Below are positions 55,981 to 64,000 of a stretch of 64,000 nucleotides of DNA, one piece after another (the first letter of the stretch is position 1; each line of letters opens with the position of its first letter). The notes below the pieces were generated by a model that saw only the letters and a program-made list of their open reading frames with translations, did not search any database and had not been told where the DNA came from. The stretch comes from Palaemon carinicauda (taxonomy: Eukaryota > Arthropoda > Malacostraca > Decapoda > Palaemonidae), in NCBI RefSeq assembly GCF_036898095.1, contig NC_090746.1:112759698-112823697 (forward strand), written 5' to 3'. A program made the position numbers and the translations under genes.

Positions 55981-58212
55981 CTATTCTGGGGGCTGATCGT
56001 CTTGTTGTTCAGCAACGTCCTCATCAGAGGGTTCCTCATCCGAAAACTGATGAGGAAACGGCAACGGAGTGGGCAACGTCTGGCTCGCTGAGTCCGGTCG
56101 CACTGGTGGATGCGTGACGGAGCCGGACGCAATATCATGGAACTGCTGCACAGTCTGTGAACTGTCAACAACCATGGGTGCGCGAGGAAGCACAGCGTCA
56201 ACCCGAGACTGTCTAGACCGTCTGGGTTGTGCAGTCAACACCCTACAGGGTTGCTGAGGTTGACGCACTGCGTCAAAACAAGTCACCTCTGCTGGTTGTT
56301 GAACGTCCTGAACGTCAACAACCACCTCCGAGCGTCGCTTAACGTCAACGTGCGGCTGGCAACTCACACTGGGTCGCATCGGTGGGGGAACCACCTCAAC
56401 TGGCAGACGCGAGTAGGTTACCTCAGCGTCAACAGGGCGCACAACCGACCGGTTGGAAGGTTGTTGGCCAGAAGGTTCGGTAGCAACCTTCTCCGCATTA
56501 AAGTCCTCTATCAAGGACGCCAGCTTGGACTGCATGTCTTGCAGCAAAGCCCATTTAGGGTCTACGGGAGCAGGTGTGGCAACAGACGGGGTTAGCGACT
56601 GAGGCGGTACCGTTTACCATCCCTGAAAGCCTTGTTATGCGTGACATAATTGTACAGCAAAACTTCAAAGGCTCGAAAATAGCTGTGAAGTTGACCTGTA
56701 AACAACTTGGAGCGTCTCCTGGCCAGGCGCCAGGGAGAGTCTACGAGAATTGAGAAGTCTATCTGGGCAGAGGCATGAACTCCCAAGCCGAGAACTTCTC
56801 TCGTGTCATATCAGACTCTCGCTCTATAAACCAGTTTAAAAGAAGGGAAAGCAAAGGCTGTATCCCCCAAACTCCTCCTGGTGAAAAACCAGTCGCCTAG
56901 CCAACGTAAAGCTCTCTAGGAGAGCGAGAGAGCTCTAGCTTAAAAACAACGGCTTCGAAGTAGCTAGGCCTAGTGTAAGCTCTGACGTTTAGGCGAACGA
57001 GGAGCAGCAGTTACAAAAAGATCCGGACAAAGATCCTTAAAAAAATCATCATGATTTAATTAAAGTCCATAGGAGGCTAAGCAGCTTTAGGCTCCTCTCC
57101 ATCTGACAGAGTCCTCAAGGGAATATCAGTAGGAGGGGGAACAGCAACTTCCTCATCTACAGGAACCTTGTCCGATAAAAGCTGAGTCTCAAGCAAGGGA
57201 GAGACCTACCGTGGTGGCAATGCTTTACAAGCAGAGTCCACACTCACTGGTGCATTAGTAGCGGACCAGAACGCAACGTCATGTAACTGCTTGACAGTCT
57301 GTGAACTGTCAACAACTGAACTGTCAACCACAACAGGTGCGTGAGGACGCACAGCGTCCACTCGAGACTGCTTTGACTGCCTAGACTGAGCAGTCAAAAC
57401 AACTCTAGAATGCGGAGGTTGACGCACAGCGTCAAAACAAGTCAACTCCGATTGTTAGTGAACGTCTTGAACGTCAACAGGAGCATCAGCAAGTGGCCTA
57501 ACGTCCAAATGCGGCTGAAAAACCACACGAGACCGCATCGAGTGTGGTTCTAAACAACCTGACTGACGTGACTAAGCTACGCCAACGTCAACAGTAAGCA
57601 CAAAGGAACGTTAGGTTGGCTGAAAGACAGGATATCGATGAGATAAACGGCTAGACTCAACGGACTAATCGGCAGAATAGTCTTCCATAAGGGAGGCAAG
57701 CATATACTGCATGTCTTGCCATACAACCCATTAAGGATCAACGGAAATGGTTGTGGTAAGAGACGAGGGTAACGTCTGTGACCGCAACACTTTGCCTACA
57801 AAAAAAGACTCTCGGAGTCTGTGTTACGCTTTTGTTAGGCGGCGAGCAGTTATCCAATGACTGCATAGGGTCAGAGCTGTCCTAATGGTTGTAACCAGGA
57901 CGCTGGACCTGTCCTGAAAGGACTGACTTTCGCTTAAGGGCTTCGAAACCTTGTGACAGGTTTCTTATGCGAAAAGCCTTCGGATGACGAGGAGAAACAA
58001 CGTCTCTCTCGTCTTATGGTAGGGGAGATCTTGGTAAGATACCATAGAGGGAAAACGTCTGTTCGTTGGTCAAGGCCTCTCGAACCCATAAGTCGTTTGA
58101 CATTACTTCTCCCCTGGGATTGGGAGCATGTAAGAGGTCCCGGACTAGGTGAACGACAGGCACGAACAGACGAACCCTCGGACGCAACACTGTAACACTT
58201 TGCGCATATCAC
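55981..58212 (-). pseudogene. DIRS gag, duplicated and broken (element 2)
   Basis: Reading right to left, 57934-58212 has the Ser/Arg-rich part. 57206-57445 has a linker (FDAVRQPPHSRVVLTAQS, SRVDAVRPHAPVVVDSS). 56592-56786 has the C-terminal domain start (SILVDSPWRLARRRSK). Then 55981-56547 repeats an earlier part (MLQDMQSKLASLIEDF and FDAVRQPQQPCRVLTAQP, SRVDAVLPRAPMVVDSS) before joining RT at about 55980. The linker is therefore present twice, in a non-natural order. Confidence 0.7.
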
Positions 58213-59289
58213 TTTATCACTTCGATTTTCTGTTTTGCACTTATTTCACTGAAATCGAAACTTTTACTGATTTCTACCTGAAACACGCAATTCTACCCTT
58301 CATTAAAAGGTAGTAATTGCGAAATCAGTCGTATAATGCAAGCTCATTAATACCAGCAAAAAACAGAAAACATATTTTATGATAAAAAAAATCAGTGGCT
58401 GGGAAAGAGACTAAACACTAGTTCATATAACTACGTTTTCAATCTCTCACCGCACATAGCCTGGGGACGAGAATAAAAAACTAAAACGTTTTATCCTTCC
58501 TCCCCGTACAGCGACTAGGGACGAGAGTAACTCGAGAACAACGTTACCCGCTTGAACAGAACGTTTTCTCTCCTCTCTCTCCCTCCGTATCTATCTCTCT
58601 CTCTCTTTCTCTCTTGATTTCGCACCTAAGAGAAGAGCCCAATTATATTTCGTCAAAAAAACATGTTATTTGACTAAAGGAAAAAACTGAAAGGTTTTTC
58701 AAATAAAAAGTTCCTTTAAAATAGAATTTAAAACATTTAAGCTAAGAAAGAATGAACAAAACGTCAGAATCGATTTACTCTTACTGCAAAGTGAAACCGT
58801 GATACACTCTCTCTCTATCTTTCATAAAATATTACATTTAAAAAGTTTTAAATCCTTAGCTCTTTAAAAGCTAATTACGATATAAAGGGCTCAACGTTGA
58901 TTAACTTCGGTTTCCAAGTTAGGACCGCCTACTCTCAGGAAAGGTCTATATAAACAAAACATTAAAATTATTTTTATATGTTTATAATAAATGGAAAGTT
59001 AATCGAAGAGGCCTAATAAAGGCGGAGAGATATAAAATATATAGAGGAAAATCTATAACGTGATATAATTACTAAAAGCCTAAACACACTTCCGTCTAAG
59101 GGAAGGGTCGGCCATTTAAAAGTGAAAGAAAGTCCATACTCTCTTTGTCACCATAATTAAATCTATCCAAAACGAGTTCAAGATTTAAGATGAAGATAAA
59201 ACACCTGCATAGCGAAAGCTCAAAACTAGAATAAAGTACTTCACCAATTAGTTGTGAAAAAACTCCAGTTTAGCAACAGCGAGTAAGTA
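58213..59289 (-). other. 5' leader of DIRS element 2
   Basis: Non-coding; aligns by eye with 1109-2439 of element 3. Confidence 0.6.
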
Positions 59290-59480
59290 CGTCTTGTCGA
59301 TAGCTCGACAGAGAGAAAATTGAGTCTTTGTTTACATTGAGTACTGGGTATCTGGACGACAGATGGCGCTGTTGGGCACACCCACAACCTGTGTAGCGAT
59401 CGCTGGCGAGTTTTTACCGTAGAGTTGTCTGTCGGGCAACAGAGTTGCAGCTATATAATCACCGGCTAAGTTAAATATTG
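59290..59480. repeat. Right terminal repeat of DIRS element 2
   Basis: Inverse of 53116-53310, with the right-type tip ATCACCGGCTAAGTTAAATA just before TTG and AAAAAT. Confidence 0.88.
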
Positions 59481-59613
59481 AAAAATACAGAATTAACTTT
59501 CTTTCTTAATTAATTGTTCTAGCAAGAGTACTGTGCAGTCAGACCTCAATGTTCATATGTATGATCATTTGCGAGAAGGCCCTTGAATTCCATATGCTTA
59601 TATTTAGAGGTAT

Positions 59614-59826
59614 TTATTCCCTATCATATAATACCATATAGAGAACAGACCTTGATAGAAAAAATCCCATTGCAGTGCACTGTATTAAACAGTGCAACCC
59701 GCTAACCTTCTTAGCGGAAGCTGAAGCGAGAAGAAAGACCGTTTTCAGCGTTAGATCTTCATTTGAAGCCAGATGTAAAGGCTCATTAGGTTCTCCTTTT
59801 AGGGAACGAAGAACTTTGAACAGCAC
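59614..59826 (-). pseudogene. Degraded tyrosine recombinase fragment, second copy
   Basis: Equivalent of 33246-33488 with the same LTLKTVFLLASASAKKVSGL block and a few substitutions. Confidence 0.65.
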
Positions 59827-60229
59827 TCCACAAAAGTGGTATCATTGCCTGTTCAAAACTCCTTATGAGCATGGACAGCTCTAACAAAGAGGAAATATCA
59901 ACCCCTTTCAGTCTAAAGACTTAGCTTAAGGCTGAGCAATGGCCTGTTGACACCTCGTTAAAAGTTTTATAACCCCATACTAGCTTGCGCTGATTTTTTT
60001 TCCTATGTAAAGAGCCTACGGTTTGTATTTTGTGTAAGAACAAACTATGGTGAAAACTTGCAGAGCTGTTGAGAGAACAATCAAAGAACTTTAAATTGGT
60101 ACACGCTTGCTAAGACAAAAACAAGATACTACTATACTTCCTGGAGTTGGGAGGGATTGGGATCTAGAAGTACACATCCCTAAGCAGATTGTCATTATGA
60201 AATCTAATGGCCTCATCACCTGCCTGGCC

Positions 60230-60535
60230 ATGCCTGGTGTCTCCATCGTAGCCTGATCGCTTGCCTGATTGTGCCTGGAGTCTCCATCCTGGCCTGATTG
60301 TGCCTGGAGTCTCCATCCTGGCCTGATTGTGCCTGGAGTCTCCATCCGGGCCTGATTGTGCCTGGAGTCTCCATCCTGGCCTGATTGTGCCTGGAGTCTC
60401 CATCATGGCCTGATTGTGCCTGGAGTCTCCATCCTGGCCTGATTGTGCCTGGAGTCTCCATCCTGGCCTGATTGTGCCTGGAGTCTCCATCCTGGCCTGA
60501 TTGTGCCTGGAGTCTCCATCCTGGCCTGATTGCCT
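60230..60535. repeat. 29-bp minisatellite, long allele
   Basis: Same unit as 33850-34100 but about two more units, plus an extra GATCGCTTGCC interruption near 60257. Confidence 0.9.
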
Positions 60536-63500
60536 GCCTGACTGTGCGTGGTGCCTCTATACTGAACAAGATTTGCATAATGCACTCGTTCAGGGTTGAG
60601 AGGTCTATGACTGATCTCCAGCTTACAGACATTTTCTCTACAAGAAAAAGTCAACTAGAAAACCCTGGGAGCCGTCACTTTCCACGCGTTCTGCAAAAAT
60701 CCTTGGACTGGGCTGAAGGCACGCAGAATTGGTACAATTGTGCACTTTATTATTTGTCCTATGTATATCATGAAGTATAGTAATAGGGAGAACGCAAAGG
60801 AGGTTGCATGCAAATAGATAGGAGCAAACCACCTGTTAAGACTACAAATATAAAACTGAGAAGCTAGTGAAGGGGCTCCCATAAGAGAGCACTCTAGCAG
60901 GCAGGTGAGAGGGTGCACGATCCATCACGAGCTGGTGAGAGGATGTACAATCGATAAAGAGGCGTTGTCAATCATGAGCTGTGCAGTTAAGGTTGCAGCT
61001 TGTGATCGCGCACTTTAGAAGGTGCCATTGATAATTTTGTGATAATCACAAACACACATTCAGGGAAACAGGATATACATTAACTCCCTTTGAAGAGAGC
61101 GACCCAGCTGGCATAAGGAGGGGTAGAGACACAAATGCATAAGGAGGGGTAGAGACACAAATGCATATCTCATTCCTCTCCACTTAGAGAAGATCAAGAA
61201 AGAGAGGGGCTGTTCCAAGTACCCCTTCTACAATCAAGTCGGCATCCCGTGTCATGATCTTCCAGAGAAACTCGAGAATCCCTTCTGGCATGAGAGAAAA
61301 TTTGTTCTTCTGTACCAACCAAAGATCCTTACTTTTTCTTAGGCATCAGTCATCAGAGAAAGAGACTAGGGGGGGGGTTAGATGGAAACCTCTTATCATT
61401 ACTCGGTGATCTCAAACCACAATGAGTTGCAATATGAGTCGCCCAGAGAAGTAACTGGACGGAGATAGTGACAACTCCTGTAATCAGGGGCGTCTACTGG
61501 ATATACCTTTAGGATATAATTATCAGTCCACACCCAAGCCCTTACAGCAAGTCTCTCCTTAAAAGGGTTCACAGTGCGTTCCATCCTGGACACGCACGCT
61601 GCAAGTATGTCTTGGATCCTGTGAATCAACTGTCTCTCTCAAAGCAGCAGCATGCCGAGGCGAGGAGTCGCATGTGCTGTTGCGAGGAGTCGCATGTGCT
61701 GTTGCGAGGAGTCGCATGTGCTGTTGCGAGGCGCGAGTTGAGCGTTGGTGGTAACCTACCTGCTCCAAATCCCTGACAAACAACTGCGTGCCAGTGAGGC
61801 GCAGTAACACTACAAGCGAATCCATGACATTGCGTGAAGCTGTCACCTGTTATGCATGCTAGTGTGTGAGCACACCCCATATTTGCATGCTGTTACATCA
61901 GAATGTTGTGTGAATCTATCCGGAGTGCACTGAACATAGACAAGGCCTGGCGAGTAAAGTTTCCAGTCCAGTCGGAAAAGGATGTGCGCACGAAGAGGCA
62001 TGTTTATCGGTAAACGATCATACAGATTCCAAACACTGCACACTTGAAGACATATTGCTCATGAGTGCATGAAACAGAAGGGTATAGTTTCCATTCGTGA
62101 AGGGGAGCTTGTTTCTCCCGATGTCGTTTTCTGTACTTGTAAGAGGTTGGAAAATTTCATGTAACGCTGAATCTTATTCTCTTTCCGGGGGATTAAGTCC
62201 AAAGGCGTAGCACAGCAACGTCACAGGAAACAAATGTCCAAAGGTTGAAGAAAAAAAAACTTTTAAAAACCAAGTTTGCTTAACCGTAGACATCACCACG
62301 GCAGCAAACAATCATAAACCCACTGGCAAGAAAAGAAAAGAAATAAAACAACCCAGATACTCCAGCTAGTGGAAGAACATCAGTTCCCACTGATGGACGA
62401 GGCTTCTCCGCTCCCAGCCACTAACTACCTGCCACCTGTTTACAACCTGTTATAAAAGTTTAATTACATATACTCCAGTTTCGCTGATATCTATCCTATG
62501 TAAAGGACGAAGGAACGACTTTATTTCGCATCGTAGATAGCATTCATCGAACACTCGTATCTAACCTAACTCAATCTGGAGCAGCATGTCCTTATTCAAT
62601 TGGCGCATTTGTGGATAAATGTACACAGGTTATCTCTGGCATAGAAAAAGGGTAGTTAATTTGCATCTTACTAAATAAATATATTGTCTAACCTGTTGAG
62701 ACAGGCGGCGATATCTTTCTTATTACTAGCCAAATCGTTATTCCTTATGGGGAAGATGTTCTTTACTATGATCCGATATACCATAATATGAAGTTATTTT
62801 ATCATTTTAAAGATATAATTAAGAGTGCTGCCCATATCTTTTTTTTTGTGTAGGAGAGAGACTTACGAAGGGGGTCCGCGAGCCTGCCCCCGGCTAGGGG
62901 TTGTGACCTGGGAAATACTAGGTTAGGTTAGGTGGGTTTGGGGTGCTTGTATGATAGCGACAGTGTTTGGGGGGTCGCAGGGCGGCCCCCGTTAGGTCAT
63001 TAGGAAGCATTTACAAATTTAGTGAATTCATTATTTCATTCTGTTAAACTTCCCGTGAAAAATTCGATGTGATGATTTTCACTCTATTTTCTGGCGATCG
63101 CGACCCTGTCTTAGTATGTAGTTTGTTGGGACAAGCATTTACAAAACTAGTGAAATAAATACTATTTCATTATGTGATGATTCCCTTGAAAAAGAGCCGA
63201 TTTCGGACATTGCGGTTCCATGTCTGTCCCAACAAACTACAAAGGCTCCAAGGATGTAATAGGCCAAGGGTTAGAGCCATAATTGAAGCTACCAAACTAA
63301 ATTTTACGGGCCTATGGGATAATTAAACTAGGATTTTCTGTGAATTGCCGGCAAGCGGTACACTCGCGTATGGCTAGGTAACACGGTATATCCCTAAGGC
63401 TAAAAATGAGATTTATACATATTTGGAATAATATACCACATCGCATGTGAAGATTCTAAATGCATCAATGATAATTACACTTAATTTTTAACTTAAATAA

Positions 63501-64000
63501 TCATCGTCTACCCACGTTAGTGATCTACTCTGGAATAGGACAACTTCGTATCCATACATTTACGCTTTAAAAGGCATAAAAGAGGTGTAATTCTTAACAA
63601 GTGTGATAAGTGCATGAATCTTAACCAATAATTAAAGTAAATAAGTCTGTTAATTACTTACAAATGCTAATAATATGAGGGGGCGCCACATAATAACATT
63701 TATCCACCGATAATACACGTCAAACCTCAATCTCATTGAGATTGAAATTTTTTTGGCAGAAATGTACAGGAATATATATTATAAATTTACTTATAAAAAT
63801 CATTCATATTTTATTATTTATATATTCTACAATGATAACTGTTTTAAGCAAATATAAAAATTCCGAAAAATATTTGTATAATCAAATTGAACATGAAGAC
63901 GTATCTAGATGTTGCAGTAGCCTGGGAATATATATTATAAATTTACTTATAAAAATTATTCATATTTTACTATTTATATATTTTACAACGATAACTGCTT
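60536..64000. other. Second copy of the spacer, nothing coding recognised
   Basis: Co-linear with about 34100-37560. Differences include a short tandem array GTTGCGAGGAGTCGCATGTGC at about 61678-61733 (three to four units) and a local duplication near 61110-61160 not present in the first copy. Confidence 0.75.

Larger units (their letters stand above)
53116..59480 (-). mobile_element. DIRS-type retroelement, defective, second copy only (element 2)
   Basis: About 6.4 kb with inverted terminal repeats (53116 to about 53310, and about 59290-59480), an internal complementary region, an open recombinase frame, a frameshifted RNase H region and a scrambled gag. The RT fingers and palm are deleted. 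It is inserted at an AAAAAT that is present once in the first copy (33113-33118) and on both sides here (53110-53115, 59481-59486). It is a different subfamily from element 1 (terminal CCGGTGATTATATAGCTG versus CCCGATGATCATGTAGCTG). Confidence 0.92.

Overview
The window looks like nuclear DNA of a decapod crustacean (shrimp, prawn, crayfish or crab). The reasons are interrupted genes with GT/AG introns, very long (AT)n, (GA)n and (GT)n microsatellites, a tRNA-derived SINE, LINE tails, and large DIRS-type (tyrosine-recombinase) retroelements. The assignment to decapods is inference from family knowledge; no search was possible. Only two host genes are recognisable, both on the minus strand. The rest is transposon-derived or unassigned intron and spacer sequence.

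Host gene 1 is a PDIA5-like protein disulfide isomerase. Ten exons were placed by splice sites and reading phase, running 5' to 3' from 32523 down to 4748. They encode the PDIA5 N-terminal domain and three complete thioredoxin domains (CGFC, CGHC, CGHC). They also encode the start of a fourth domain, whose active-site exon would lie left of the window. Exon 1 (start codon and most of the signal peptide) was not found. Host gene 2 is the 3' half of CCT8, the theta subunit of the cytosolic chaperonin (43692 to 48500). It is cut by a run of exactly 500 Ns (48501-49000).

Layout: 1-2632, 5' part of an internally deleted DIRS element (element 3). 2633-4747, intron with two MITEs. 4748-14298, the last two visible PDIA5 exons around an apparently complete DIRS element (element 1, 6321-13374) with gag, RT/RNase H and tyrosine recombinase frames open. 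14299-32523, the other PDIA5 exons with large introns full of TTAA-flanked MITEs, LINE tails and microsatellites. 32524-43691, a repeat-rich spacer with a minisatellite, a degraded recombinase fragment, a SINE, a long palindrome and a LINE. 43692-48500, CCT8. 49001-64000, a second copy of 29501 to about 37560.

The second copy repeats three PDIA5 exons and the spacer, with small differences plus four kinds of structural change: a 6.4-kb DIRS insertion (element 2), an extra MITE, a LINE tail replacing other sequence, and different repeat numbers. Because CCT8 is cut at the gap and PDIA5 sequence follows, I read this as the other haplotype joined in tandem (a false duplication) rather than a true segmental duplication. 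Comparing the copies gives clean empty and filled sites for two mobile elements. I found no CRISPR array, rRNA gene or free-standing tRNA gene.
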